Below, piece after piece: positions 8,960 to 17,614 of a stretch of 64,000 bases of DNA. Within the stretch, counting starts at the first letter, position 1, and the number at the start of each line of letters is the position of its first letter. The stretch comes from CAYOKT01 sp964404605 (GTDB taxonomy: Bacteria > Electryoneota > Electryoneia > Electryoneales > Electryoneaceae). Position numbers and translations under genes: made by a program. Under the pieces are notes generated by a model, which was given only the letters and a program-made list of their open reading frames with translations, made no database searches and was not told the origin of the DNA. The DNA lies in contig CAYOKT010000004.1 in the NCBI GenBank assembly GCA_964404605.1, positions 1 through 64,000 of the forward strand, read 5' to 3'.

Positions 8960-9868
8960 GTGGTTCAATACCCGGTTTCCCTCTGGGCGCGCGCGATCCG
9001 CGCATTCTCCTTCACCGCATCCGTAACCCCGGTTCTGCTCGGTACGGCGCTGGCCTTTTACCAGACCGGCACGGTGAACCTTCTCCTGATGTTCGCGGCG
9101 CTGATCGGCGGGCTCTGCCTGCACGCCGGGACGAACCTGATCAGCGACTATTTCGATTACAAGCGGGGGGTGGACCAGGAGGCGAGCTTCGGCAGCAGCC
9201 GGGTACTCGTCGAGAAGATGATGCAGCCGAAGGATGTGCTCACCGGCGGGTTCATCGCCTTCGGGATCGCCACCCTGATCGGGGTGTACCTGTTGAGCGT
9301 GCGCGGGTGGCCGATCGTCGCCTTCGGCCTGGCGGGCATCTTCGGCGGCTACTTCTACACCGCCGGTCCTGTCAGGTACAAGTACCACGCCCTGGGCGAG
9401 TTCCTCGTCTTCGCGCTGATGGGTCCGCTGATGGTCTGGGGCGGGCACTTCGTGCAGGTGGGCACGGTCCAGTGGCTGCCGCTCCTCGTCTCCGCGCCGG
9501 TGGGAATTCTCGTCGCGGCGATCCTCTTCGCGAACAACCTGCGCGACATCGAGGATGACAACGCCGCCGGGTTCCACACCCAGGCGAGCCTCCTCGGCCG
9601 GAAGCGCGCCCGGATCCTCTACGGCGCGATGCTCTGGGGCGCGTACCTGATTCTCATCGGCCTGATCCTGTTCCGCTTCGCCCCGATCTGGGCGCTGCTC
9701 GTCCTGGTTTCCATCCCCGGCGCGTTCAAGGTGAACAAGATCATCCAGGAATCGCTGAAGTACGACCGGAAGCACCTCGCGATGGTGGATGTGATGACCG
9801 CTCAACTGCACCTGCAGTTCGGCCTGCTGTTCACCGTCGGCTTCATCATCGGCCACTTCTTCAAGTAA
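8960..9868 (+). CDS. menA: 1,4-dihydroxy-2-naphthoate polyprenyltransferase (MenA-like)
   Basis: UbiA-superfamily membrane prenyltransferase of 302 aa that attaches the isoprenoid tail to 1,4-dihydroxy-2-naphthoate in menaquinone synthesis. The two Mg-diphosphate motifs are visible: NLISDYFDYKRG (59-70) and NNLRDIEDD (about 193-201). The typical 8-9 helices are also present. The GTG start is chosen because ACGGAGGA precedes it by 7 nt and the first helix follows. The MenA assignment, rather than another UbiA branch, rests on the N-terminal LWARAIRAFSFTASVTPVLLG pattern. The CPBP gene follows after 3 bp, and rsgA after that. Confidence 0.85.
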   Translation: MVQYPVSLWARAIRAFSFTASVTPVLLGTALAFYQTGTVNLLLMFAALIGGLCLHAGTNLISDYFDYKRGVDQEASFGSSRVLVEKMMQPKDVLTGGFIAFGIATLIGVYLLSVRGWPIVAFGLAGIFGGYFYTAGPVRYKYHALGEFLVFALMGPLMVWGGHFVQVGTVQWLPLLVSAPVGILVAAILFANNLRDIEDDNAAGFHTQASLLGRKRARILYGAMLWGAYLILIGLILFRFAPIWALLVLVSIPGAFKVNKIIQESLKYDRKHLAMVDVMTAQLHLQFGLLFTVGFIIGHFFK

Positions 9869-9871
9869 CCC

Positions 9872-10531
9872 ATGCCTGTCATCGACACAACGGTTCCGAC
9901 CAGGCAGCCCCGCGGGGGGCTGCCTGTTCTCGCTGTCGCCCTCATCGCGGCGGCGACGGCCTGGTTTTTTCTCTTCGCCGTCCCCGGAGTGCCCTTTTGG
10001 AAGGTGATCAGCGGCGCGACGCTGCTGCTCGGGGTGTTCGGGGCGAACTGGGCCTATCCGGACACCCTCGCCGCGCCGGTGCAGCGGTGGGGCGTATACC
10101 TTCTCCTCGGGGTCCTCGCGGCGGCGGTCCTCTACGCTGTTTTCGCCCTCGGGCACCGTGTCGCCCTGCTATTCCCCTTCGGGGCGGCGCAGGTCGAGGG
10201 CGTCTACGCCACCCGCGCGCAGGCATCGCCGGGGGTGATCGGCGCGCTGCTCCTCTTCCCCATCGGCCCCGGCGAGGAGCTCTTCTGGCGGGCGTGGGTG
10301 CAGCGGGCACTGATGCAGCGGTTCGGGCCGTGGCGCGGCTTCACGGTCACACTGCTGCTCTACACAGCCATCCACCTGCCCTCCCTGAACCTGACCCTGA
10401 TCGCGGCGGCGGCGGTCGCGGGGGCGTTCTGGGGGCTGCTCTACATGGTGGTCGGGCACGTGGGGCCGGGAGTGATCTCCCATGCCCTCTGGGATGCCGC
10501 GGCGTTTGTCTGGTTCCCCTTCGGAGGGTAG
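9872..10531 (+). CDS. CPBP family intramembrane glutamic endopeptidase
   Basis: CAAX-protease/bacteriocin-processing (Abi) membrane protein, 219 aa with about six helices. The catalytic signature is intact: Glu135-Glu136 with Arg140 (GEELFWR), His168, and a final His204-x3-Asp208. These proteins cleave near membranes; no substrate can be named here. It is separated from menA by 3 bp and followed closely by rsgA, so the three genes probably share a transcript. Confidence 0.88.
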   Translation: MPVIDTTVPTRQPRGGLPVLAVALIAAATAWFFLFAVPGVPFWKVISGATLLLGVFGANWAYPDTLAAPVQRWGVYLLLGVLAAAVLYAVFALGHRVALLFPFGAAQVEGVYATRAQASPGVIGALLLFPIGPGEELFWRAWVQRALMQRFGPWRGFTVTLLLYTAIHLPSLNLTLIAAAAVAGAFWGLLYMVVGHVGPGVISHALWDAAAFVWFPFGG

Positions 10532-10557
10532 GCTGTGACGGTGACATCGGCCGGGAC

Positions 10558-11490
10558 ATGGTGAGCGAACCCATCCTGCAGGGAACCGTCCTCACGCGGT
10601 CCAGGGACGGGGTGCTGGTCACCGGCGCGGGGGGAGTGCACCGTTGCCGTGTCCCCGGCAAGGGCCGGCATTTCGGGATGCCCGCCCCCGGCGACCGGGT
10701 CCGCTTCCGGCCGGAGACGGGCACCGCCGACGGTGTCGTGCGGGAGGTTCTCCCGCGCGAAACGCTGTACCGCCGTTACGTCTTCGGACGGATCAAGGAG
10801 ATCGCCGCCAACATGGAGCGGCTGGTGTTGATCGCCACGCCTCGCCTTCCGAGAGTCGCCCCCCGGCTCGTCGACCGGATGCTGGTCGGCGCATCGGAGG
10901 GAGGGCTGGAGGCGTCGGTGGTCGTGAACAAGCTCGACCTTCTCCCCGTGGATGAAGCCGAGGGTTGGACCGGGCCCTGGCGGCGGGCGGGCTACCCGGT
11001 GTTGTTCGTCAGCGCCGTCACCGGCGAAGGGTTGGAGCGGCTGGAGGAGCAGCTGCGCGGACGCACAAGCCTGCTCGCGGGCCCCTCCGGGGTGGGTAAA
11101 TCCACGCTGCTGAACCGCTTGATCGAGGAGCTGGACCTGGACACGGCCGCCCTCTCCAATGCCACCGGGCGCGGGGTGCACACCACCTCCTTCACCCGCC
11201 TTTTTCCCCTCCCGGGCGGAGGGACGGTTGCGGATTCCCCCGGGGTGCGCGAGTTCCAGCCGGTGGTCGAGCCGGGGGAGCTGCACCGCCATTTCCCCGA
11301 GTTCACCGGGCCGGCCGAAGGGTGCGAGTATCCCGGCTGCCTGCACCTCGAGAACACCCGGGGCTGCGCGGTGCGGGCGGCGGTGGAGGCCGGCGAGGTG
11401 GACAGCCGCCGCTACGAAAGCTACCTGATCCTCTACCGGTCCCTCAGCGAGGGGCCGCAGCGGGGCCGGGTTTTTCAACAGGGCCGCTGA
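10558..11490 (+). CDS. rsgA: ribosome small subunit-dependent GTPase A
   Basis: Circularly permuted GTPase that helps mature the 30S subunit. Order: OB domain (about 8-70), then G4 NKLD (124-127), G5 SA (152-153), G1 GPSGVGKS (175-182), G3 DSPG (226-229). A zinc site follows with Cys256, Cys261, His263 and Cys270. 310 aa, usual length. Start ATG 10558; GTG 10561 is an alternative and neither has a clear ribosome binding site, which suggests coupling to the upstream CPBP gene. Confidence 0.95.
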   Translation: MVSEPILQGTVLTRSRDGVLVTGAGGVHRCRVPGKGRHFGMPAPGDRVRFRPETGTADGVVREVLPRETLYRRYVFGRIKEIAANMERLVLIATPRLPRVAPRLVDRMLVGASEGGLEASVVVNKLDLLPVDEAEGWTGPWRRAGYPVLFVSAVTGEGLERLEEQLRGRTSLLAGPSGVGKSTLLNRLIEELDLDTAALSNATGRGVHTTSFTRLFPLPGGGTVADSPGVREFQPVVEPGELHRHFPEFTGPAEGCEYPGCLHLENTRGCAVRAAVEAGEVDSRRYESYLILYRSLSEGPQRGRVFQQGR

Positions 11491-11491
11491 G

Positions 11492-11863
11492 GTGGCGGCG
11501 CCGGGGGGAGGGAGAAACCGGGGCGCGCGGCGGGGCGACCCCGCCGGGATCGCGAAACAGACCGCCGAGAGACTCGCGGACTACCTCGCCCGGCTGGAGG
11601 AGGTCCGCCGGTCCCTCGACCTGCCCGGCCTGCACCGGCTGGTCGTGGACATCCAGGTGGAGATGCCCGAGAGCCTCGTACACGAGAACCGGGTGCTGCT
11701 GCTGGACGGCCTGCGGGTGCACCACGCCGAACACATCGAGCCATACGCGGCAGGGCTGACGCAGCGCCTCGGGGAGCTGCACCGCCTCTATCGTGAGAAA
11801 TCGGGGGGTAGGCACGGGGAGGCCGGGGAAGGCGGGGCAGGCCGTCCCCCGCGCCAGGGGTGA
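11492..11863 (+). CDS. small helical protein of unknown function
   Basis: 123 aa, not recognised. The GTG start lies 1 nt after the rsgA stop, so it is probably translated by coupling. The N- and C-termini are low-complexity, basic and glycine-rich. The middle (about 25-105) is a regular alternation of helix and strand including LHRLVVDIQVEMPESLVHEN and ends in helices with a coiled-coil-like heptad. No signal peptide or membrane segment. Codon use looks like that of its neighbours. Confidence 0.5.
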   Translation: MAAPGGGRNRGARRGDPAGIAKQTAERLADYLARLEEVRRSLDLPGLHRLVVDIQVEMPESLVHENRVLLLDGLRVHHAEHIEPYAAGLTQRLGELHRLYREKSGGRHGEAGEGGAGRPPRQG

Positions 11864-11914
11864 CCCGCCCTCCCCGCCGGGGGACTGCGGATAGTCGAAA
11901 AGGCCCGCACCCCC

Positions 11915-11945
11915 TTGCCTGTCCGGCCTGCGGCACCGTTATCTT
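11915..11945 (+). promoter_or_regulatory. putative promoter of the symporter
   Basis: TTGCCT (11915-11920), a long 18-19-bp spacer and TATCTT (11940-11945). Predicted +1 is at or next to the ATG of a 16-codon leader ORF. Confidence 0.35.
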
Positions 11946-11952
11946 CGCTGCG

Positions 11953-12003
11953 ATGCGCCACGTGACCCGCGCGCCACGATCACCCGCCAAGAGGCCGCGA
12001 TGA
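11953..12003 (+). CDS. possible 16-codon leader ORF coupled to the symporter
   Basis: ATG 11953 to TGA 12001-12003 encodes MRHVTRAPRSPAKRPR. It is very rich in Arg and Pro. The stop overlaps the symporter start as ATGA. It starts at the predicted +1 of the promoter, so it would be translated from a leaderless message and could couple or attenuate symporter translation. It is too short for a coding test; a chance ORF is quite possible. Confidence 0.25.
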   Translation: MRHVTRAPRSPAKRPR

Positions 12004-13619
12004 AACTGCACCTCGCCACCAGCGATGTACTCGTCCTTTTCGGGTACTTCATCGCGGTGTTCGCCATCGGCTTCATCGCATCCCGGCGCAAGCGTGATGC
12101 CGCCGGGTACTTTCTCGCCGGGCGGCATGTCGGCTGGTTCGCCGTGGGCGCAGCGCTCTTCGCCTCGAACATCTCCAGCGAACATTTTATCGGCCTCGCC
12201 GGCACCGGGGCGGCCTCCGGACTGGCGGTGGGGCATTTCGAGTGGCTCGCCTGCCTCATCCTGCTGCTCCTCGGGTGGGTCTTCGTCCCCTTCTACCTCC
12301 GCTCGCGGGTGTTCACCATGCCGGAGTTCCTCGAACTGCGCTACGGACCCGCGAGCCGCTGGTACCTGACGACGATCTCCATCCTCGGCTACGTGCTGAC
12401 GAAGATCTCGGTGACCCTGTTCGCCGGGGGACTGCTGCTGAAGCAGGTTCTCGGCTGGGACATGGTCACCTCCGCGGTCGTCCTCGTGATCGCCACCGGG
12501 ATCTACACGGTCCTCGGCGGGCTGGCGGCGGTGATCTACACCGAGTTGATCCAGACCTTCGTGCTCATCGGCGGCGCGCTGGCCCTGACCCTGCTCGGCC
12601 TGCACGAGGTCGGCGGTGTCGGGGCGCTCGCCACCGCCGTTCCACCGGACTTCTGGCACATGTTCAAACCGATGAGCGACCCCGATTTCCCCTGGACGGG
12701 GATCCTCTTCGGCGCGCCCATCCTCGGCATCTGGTACTGGTGCACCGACCAGTTCATCGTGCAGCGGGTGCTCAGCGCGAAGGGGATTTCGGACGCCCGC
12801 TCGGGGACGATCTTCGCTGGCTTCCTGAAGATTCTCCCCGTGTTCATCCTCGTCCTGCCGGGGATCATCGCCCGGGCGCTGTACCCCGACATCTCCGGCG
12901 ATGAGGCCTACCCGGCGCTGGTCACACGGCTCCTCCCCGCCGGCCTGCGCGGGGTGGTGGTCGCCAGCCTGCTGGCGGCGCTGATGTCCTCCCTCGCCTC
13001 CTGCTTCAACAGCTCCTCGACCCTGTTCACGATGGATGTCTACAAGAAGCTGCGCCCGCAGGCGGACGACCGGCGGCTGGTCATGGTCGGGCGCATCTCC
13101 ACCGGCGTGCTCGTCGTGCTTGGCGTCCTCTGGGTGCCCTTCATCCGGCACCTCTCCAGCCAGCTCTATATCTACCTGCAGAGCGTGCAGGCGTACATCA
13201 GCCCGCCCATCGCGGCGGTCTTCCTCCTCGGCGTCTTCTGGACCGGGGCGAACGGGCGCGGCGCGATCTCCGCGCTGCTCACCGGGCTGGTGCTGGGAGC
13301 CCTGCGGCTGGTGCTCGAACTGATGCACAAGGCCAGCCCCTTGCCGGAGGGCGTCTTCGCCTGGATCGCGACGGTGAACTTCCTCCACTTCGCGATCCTG
13401 CTGTTCATCCTCTGCACGGCGGTGCTGGTCGCCGTCAGCCTGGCGACGGGCCGCCCGGCGCACGAGAAGGTGAGCGGCCTGACCTTCCGGTACGCCGGGG
13501 AAGGGCGCACCGCGGAGGAAGCCGCCCTGGAAGCGACCGGCTCACGGAAACGGGTGAACATCATCGCCTCCGTCGTGCTGGTCGTGCTCCTCCTGGTCCT
13601 GTGGGAGATCTTCTTCTAA
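12000..13619 (+). CDS. sodium/solute symporter (SSS/SGLT family)
   Basis: Na+-coupled transporter of 539 aa with 13-14 predicted helices, in the solute:sodium symporter family. Family hallmarks include the N-terminal YFLAGRHVGWFAVGAALFASN and GLGGxxxVIYT-like GGLAAVIYTELIQTF. The long central WYWCTDQFIVQRVLSA is typical of SGLT-like sugar/polyol branches. Substrate is therefore probably a sugar or polyol, but this is inference. ATG has AAGAGGCC upstream. It is monocistronic: a hairpin follows at 13650. Confidence 0.9.
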   Translation: MKLHLATSDVLVLFGYFIAVFAIGFIASRRKRDAAGYFLAGRHVGWFAVGAALFASNISSEHFIGLAGTGAASGLAVGHFEWLACLILLLLGWVFVPFYLRSRVFTMPEFLELRYGPASRWYLTTISILGYVLTKISVTLFAGGLLLKQVLGWDMVTSAVVLVIATGIYTVLGGLAAVIYTELIQTFVLIGGALALTLLGLHEVGGVGALATAVPPDFWHMFKPMSDPDFPWTGILFGAPILGIWYWCTDQFIVQRVLSAKGISDARSGTIFAGFLKILPVFILVLPGIIARALYPDISGDEAYPALVTRLLPAGLRGVVVASLLAALMSSLASCFNSSSTLFTMDVYKKLRPQADDRRLVMVGRISTGVLVVLGVLWVPFIRHLSSQLYIYLQSVQAYISPPIAAVFLLGVFWTGANGRGAISALLTGLVLGALRLVLELMHKASPLPEGVFAWIATVNFLHFAILLFILCTAVLVAVSLATGRPAHEKVSGLTFRYAGEGRTAEEAALEATGSRKRVNIIASVVLVVLLLVLWEIFF

Positions 13620-13649
13620 GGCGGGAAGCGCAGGGAGTGCCGGACAATC

Positions 13650-13677
13650 CCGCCCCGGAGGTGCGCTTCCGGGGCGG
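13650..13677. terminator. GC-rich hairpin between convergent genes
   Basis: CCGCCCCGGA paired with TCCGGGGCGG, 10-bp stem and 8-nt loop. It lacks a T tract on either strand. Its place between the convergent symporter and old-yellow-enzyme genes suggests a transcription barrier. Confidence 0.45.
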
Positions 13678-13724
13678 TACTCGGTTCGCGCCTCGCGGGT
13701 TCAGCGCGCGCCACGGAAACCCTG

Positions 13725-13787
13725 ATGAAACCCGGGACTGCCTGCCTCCGCCTGCGGCTACGGCCGGCGAGAAGTCCCGGGCCACCC
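13725..13787 (+). repeat. CCCGGG palindromic repeat, copy d (expanded)
   Basis: The same outer arms as at 2844 (ATGAAACCCGGGACTG and AGTCCCGGGCCACCC) are separated by about 30 bp of GC-rich sequence that is itself partly palindromic. It lies in the convergent intergenic space. Confidence 0.7.
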
Positions 13788-13802
13788 ATCGATCTGCGCC
13801 TA

Positions 13803-14879
13803 TCAGCGGGGCACGGCGGCCAGGTATTGCACCGGCCACGGCGGGTCCGCCCCGAGCTCACGGGCGGCGTGCAGCGGCCAGTACGGGTTCCGCAGCATCT
13901 CGCGCCCGAGAAGAACAAGGTCAGCATCTCCGCGTGCGAGGATCTCCTCGGCCTGCCGCGCCTCGGTGACGCCGCCGACGGCGGCGGTGGCTACGCCGGC
14001 CTCCCGGCGCACCCGGCCCGCGAGGGGCGGCTGCTCCTCCGGCGTGTGGGGCACCAGTTCCTTCGGCACGAGCCCGGCCGCCGAGCAATCGACGACATCC
14101 ACGCCGATTCGCTTCAACTCACCCGCGAAGACCACGGAATCCCCCACCTCCCAGCCGCCCTCCAGCCAGTCGGTCGTCGAGATGCGGACGAACAATGGCA
14201 GCTCCTCCGGCCACGCCTTGCGCACTTCACGGGCGACCTCGAGAGGGAAAGCCATCCGCCCATCGCGGTCGCCGCCGTACCGGTCCGCGCGCTTGTTGGC
14301 CAGGGGCGAGAGGAACGAATGGAGCAGGTAGCCATGCGCCATGTGCAGCTCGATCACGCGGAACCCCGCACGGTGCGCCCGGCGCGTCGCCGACACGAAG
14401 GCCGCGAGGATCGCCATGAGTTCCTTCTCGTCGAGTTCCACGGGCACGGGGTGCACAGCGCTGAACGCCAGCGGGGAGGGAGCCACGACCTGCCAGCCGC
14501 CCTCCTCGACGGTCAACGGGTGTACCTCACCCCGTGGCGGCGCGGTGGAGGCCTTCCGCCCCGCATGGGCGAGTTGCACGCCGGGCAATGCACCCTGCTC
14601 GAGGAGAAACCGGGTGATGGGCGCCCAGGCATCGGCCTGCGCATCGCTCCAGAGGCCGGTGTCCGCCGGGCTGATCCGCCCGCGCGGCTCCACGGCGACC
14701 GCCTCGCTGAACACCAGCCCGGCTCCGCCGACCGCGCGGGCACCGAGGTGAACCAGGTGCCACGCCTGCGGCATCCCCTCCTCCGCCGAGTAGGTGCACA
14801 TCGGGGAGACCCCGATCCGGTTTCTCAGCGTCACCCCGCGCAACGACAAGGGCATGAACAGTTTCGCCTGACTGGTCAT
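13803..14879 (-). CDS. NADH:flavin oxidoreductase, old yellow enzyme (YqjM/NamA-like)
   Basis: FMN enzyme reducing activated C=C bonds with NAD(P)H; 358 aa TIM barrel. YqjM-class features: SPMCTYS with the active-site Cys, QLAHAGRK, the substrate-binding HxAHGYL form HMAHGYLLHSFLSPL, and C-terminal GREMLRNPYW. The start is placed at ATG 14879 (MTSQAKLF) rather than an upstream TTG. A promoter TTGCGA-18-TATCTT lies at 14967-14938. Physiological substrate unknown; members often act in stress or xenobiotic reduction. Confidence 0.92.
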   Translation of the reverse strand: MTSQAKLFMPLSLRGVTLRNRIGVSPMCTYSAEEGMPQAWHLVHLGARAVGGAGLVFSEAVAVEPRGRISPADTGLWSDAQADAWAPITRFLLEQGALPGVQLAHAGRKASTAPPRGEVHPLTVEEGGWQVVAPSPLAFSAVHPVPVELDEKELMAILAAFVSATRRAHRAGFRVIELHMAHGYLLHSFLSPLANKRADRYGGDRDGRMAFPLEVAREVRKAWPEELPLFVRISTTDWLEGGWEVGDSVVFAGELKRIGVDVVDCSAAGLVPKELVPHTPEEQPPLAGRVRREAGVATAAVGGVTEARQAEEILARGDADLVLLGREMLRNPYWPLHAARELGADPPWPVQYLAAVPR

Positions 14880-15194
14880 CGTATCCCCCGACAAGGTTCG
14901 CCCCGGAGTTCCCAGGTCCGCGGTGTTCCCGCGCCGGAAGATAGGCGGAACCCCGGGGAGTTCGCAAAGGGGCCGGTGGACCGGTTCATCCGAATTAGTC
15001 CACCAGCCCGCTCCCCGCGCCTGCGGCAGAAACGGCGCGAACGGTTCATCGCACTGGAGAGCCCGGCCGCCGGGTTGTACCTTGCACCGATCCGGGGCAC
15101 GCTCCGCCCGGGCCCGACCCAGACCCGGCCGGCCGGCGGGCAGGATCGGGGGGAAAAGTTCAGATTCCGCCTCTTCAGGGAGACAGAGCTACCG
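14880..15194. other. divergent promoter region
   Basis: 315 bp between the divergent old-yellow-enzyme and mscS genes. It contains the minus-strand promoter at 14938-14967. A TACCTT hexamer at 15078 lacks a matching -35. Nothing else is recognisable. Confidence 0.6.
14938..14967 (-). promoter_or_regulatory. putative promoter of the old yellow enzyme gene
   Basis: On the minus strand TTGCGA (14967-14962), 18-bp spacer, TATCTT (14943-14938). Predicted 5' UTR is about 50 nt. Confidence 0.4.
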
Positions 15195-16334
15195 ATGGAT
15201 AGACTCACACCGCTGCTGCAAACCCGCCTTTTCGGGATCACGGTGGGGGAATACGGCCTCGCGTTTCTCTTCATCCTCGCCGGGTATCTTCTCCGCTGGG
15301 TACTCACGCTGCTGATCCGCCGTGGCAAGCGGCTGGCGGAACGGAGCCGCCACCCTTACGACGATGCGATCCTCGCCGCCCTCGAGCGCCCCCTCGGCAC
15401 GGCGGCGGTCCTCGCCGGGTTGTGGGCCGCCTTCAGCGCTCTGCCCCTGCCCACCGAACCGGTGAACATCGCGCGCTTCATCCAGGGTCTCCTCCGGGCG
15501 GGGTTCATCATCGCCGGGGCCTGGTTCCTCGTGCTGCTCACCGACCGGATGGCCGCGGTGATGACCGAGCGGGCGAAGAAGACGGAGACCCTGCTCGACG
15601 ACCAGTTGATCCCCATCGGCCGGAACACGCTGCGGATTTTCTTCATCATCATCGGCGGCGCGGGCGTCGTCCAGGAGATGGGCTACTCGGTGACCTCGCT
15701 GCTGGCCGGACTGGGGATCGGCGGCATGGCGGTGGCCCTCGCCTCGAGGGACACACTGGCGAACCTCTTCGGGAGTGTCGTCATCTTCATCGACCGCCCC
15801 TTCCACGTCGGCGACTGGGTGGAGATCGGAGACCTCGAGGGGACGGTGGAGGAGGTCGGCCTGCGGGTGACCCGCATCCGCACCTTCGCCAACAGCCTGA
15901 TCACCCTGCCGAACGCGACCCTGACCACCACCGCCATCCAGAACTGGTCACGGATGCGCAAACGGCGGATCAAGACCACCATCGGGCTGACCTACGACAC
16001 CACCCCGGAACAGATGGAAGCCGCGGTGGAAGGTATCCGTGAAGTGCTGCGCGCAGACCCACGCATCCACCAGGACTTCTTCCTCGTGAACTTCACCGGG
16101 TTCGGAGCCTACAGCCTCGACATCCTGCTCTACTGCTTCACCGTGACCACCGCATGGGCGGAACACCTGCAGGTGCGCCAAGAGCTGCTGCTCGCCATCT
16201 ACCGGAAGCTCGAAGAACTGGGGCTCGAAATCGCCTTCCCGACGCAGACGGTTCACATCGCGAAGGAGGACGGCGCGGGGGAAAGGGCGCTGCCCGGCGA
16301 ACCGAAGGCGATGGGCCGGGAGCTGCCGGGTTGA
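15195..16334 (+). CDS. small-conductance mechanosensitive channel (MscS family)
   Basis: 379 aa inner-membrane channel relieving osmotic downshock. Four N-terminal hydrophobic segments lead into the pore helix GLGIGGMAVALASRDTLANLFG, then the beta domain (FIDRPFHVGDWVEI) and the C-terminal alpha/beta domain. It is longer than E. coli MscS (286 aa) because of extra N-terminal helices, as in the YbdG/YnaI type. ATG 15195 follows AGGGAGA by 11 nt. It lies in a plus-strand pair with the secreted nuclease-like gene. Confidence 0.93.
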   Translation: MDRLTPLLQTRLFGITVGEYGLAFLFILAGYLLRWVLTLLIRRGKRLAERSRHPYDDAILAALERPLGTAAVLAGLWAAFSALPLPTEPVNIARFIQGLLRAGFIIAGAWFLVLLTDRMAAVMTERAKKTETLLDDQLIPIGRNTLRIFFIIIGGAGVVQEMGYSVTSLLAGLGIGGMAVALASRDTLANLFGSVVIFIDRPFHVGDWVEIGDLEGTVEEVGLRVTRIRTFANSLITLPNATLTTTAIQNWSRMRKRRIKTTIGLTYDTTPEQMEAAVEGIREVLRADPRIHQDFFLVNFTGFGAYSLDILLYCFTVTTAWAEHLQVRQELLLAIYRKLEELGLEIAFPTQTVHIAKEDGAGERALPGEPKAMGRELPG

Positions 16335-16441
16335 ACAGCCGGAGGCGCCGTTCGCCCGGGTGCCGCCACCGCTCCGGCGGGACCGGGCGGCGCGCACGGG
16401 GAGCGATGCTCGCCCGCCGGGGTTCATGCGCGGGAGGGAGG

Positions 16442-17581
16442 ATGAAACGACTCGCGATCGGCGTGCTGCTGCTCCTGCTGCCCCTCTCGCTCCACGCCCA
16501 GGATTCCTTGAAAGTGGTGACCTACAACCTCGAGGGGATGCGGCCCGGTACCAACTACCAGGTGCGGCTGATCTTCATGATCCAGTTCCTCGCGGACCTC
16601 GACCCGGACATCCTCTGCCTGCAGGAGGTGAACGAGACCCTCTCCGGCGAGGACAACATGGCGCAGACTATCGCGGACGGGTTGGCGGATCACTTCGGGA
16701 CCCCCTATTACGTCTTCACCAGCAACACGCACATCGCCTGGGACCTGTTCAACGAGGGCGTGGGGATTGTCAGCAAGCACCCCATCCTCGAGGAGGGCTA
16801 CCGGACCCTGCCGCAGGGGGTCTTCCCGCGGAAGGTCGTCTGGGCGCGGGTGGATGCGCCCATCGGCGTGGTCAACCTCTTCTCAACCCACCTCTCCTAC
16901 CGGCCGGAGGACAACAGCGTCCGGGTCGAACAGGTCCGGCGGATCCGGGAGTACATCGCGGAGAAGGAAGAGGCCTATCCCTCCCTCGGCGCCGTCCTCG
17001 GCGGCGACTTCAACGCCACCCCCTCCTCCGATCCGATTCTCCTGCTCACGGACAGCGCGGCCGACACCTTCTACCACGACAGCTACGCCGAGGCGAACCC
17101 GGGCGCGCCCGGGTACACCATCCCGGCGGACAATCCCACCGCGCGGATCGACTACCTCTTCCTCCGTAACATCGGAAGTCTCGTGATCGAGCGGTCAGAA
17201 GTAGTCATGGACCAGACCTACGATGCGAGCCACTACTGCTCCGATCACCTCGGCGTGATGACCGTGTTCACGCAGGCGACCGGCGGGGTGGATCGATCGG
17301 AACGGCGGGATCTGCCGGGGGAAATCGAACTGGCGGGGAACTATCCCAACCCCTTCAACCGGCGGACGACCCTCTCCTACCGGCTGGGCCGTCCCGCCGA
17401 TGTCAGGCTCGAGGTGCTGGACCTTCTCGGGCGGCGTGTCGCCCTGCTGCGGGAGGGCTTCCAGCCGCCGGGGTTCTACGCGGTACCCTGGTCGGCGGGT
17501 GCACTCGGCTCGGGGACCTACCTGTTCCGCATGACCGCCGGGGGAGTCACGGAGGTGAAGAAGGGGGTGTTTCTGAAATGA
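16442..17581 (+). CDS. secreted endonuclease/exonuclease/phosphatase-family protein with FlgD-like C-terminal domain
   Basis: 379 aa. Residues 1-19 are a signal peptide ending LHAQ. Residues about 22-278 are an EEP domain with metal and catalytic residues visible: TYNLEGM, CLQEVNE, GGDFNATPSSD and CSDHLGV. These enzymes hydrolyse phosphodiester bonds in DNA or sugar-phosphate/phosphoinositide substrates; the substrate here is open. The last 85 residues begin LAGNYPNPFN and form a FlgD-like Ig/type IX sorting-like domain common in FCB-allied phyla, suggesting export and surface anchoring. GGAGG precedes the ATG. Confidence 0.9.
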   Translation: MKRLAIGVLLLLLPLSLHAQDSLKVVTYNLEGMRPGTNYQVRLIFMIQFLADLDPDILCLQEVNETLSGEDNMAQTIADGLADHFGTPYYVFTSNTHIAWDLFNEGVGIVSKHPILEEGYRTLPQGVFPRKVVWARVDAPIGVVNLFSTHLSYRPEDNSVRVEQVRRIREYIAEKEEAYPSLGAVLGGDFNATPSSDPILLLTDSAADTFYHDSYAEANPGAPGYTIPADNPTARIDYLFLRNIGSLVIERSEVVMDQTYDASHYCSDHLGVMTVFTQATGGVDRSERRDLPGEIELAGNYPNPFNRRTTLSYRLGRPADVRLEVLDLLGRRVALLREGFQPPGFYAVPWSAGALGSGTYLFRMTAGGVTEVKKGVFLK

Positions 17582-17614
17582 CCCCTCGACCCGGGGATTC
17601 ATCCTCCGCAGGAC

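Noticed and set aside
8734..9558. frame overlapping the start of menA on the plus strand
   Set aside because: It is a shifted reading of menA with low-complexity Arg/Gly/Ala composition; the GTG at 8960 with its Shine-Dalgarno explains the region.
11475..13463. long minus-strand open frame opposite the symporter
   Set aside because: It is the GC-rich shadow of the symporter, rich in Gln, His, Arg and Glu with no family feature. Similar long antisense frames opposite gyrA, menA, folC and the exporter were dismissed for the same reason.
13900..15194. N-terminal extension of the MscS channel opposite the old yellow enzyme gene
   Set aside because: The frame is open far upstream only because it lies opposite another gene; the protein similarity begins at ATG 15195.
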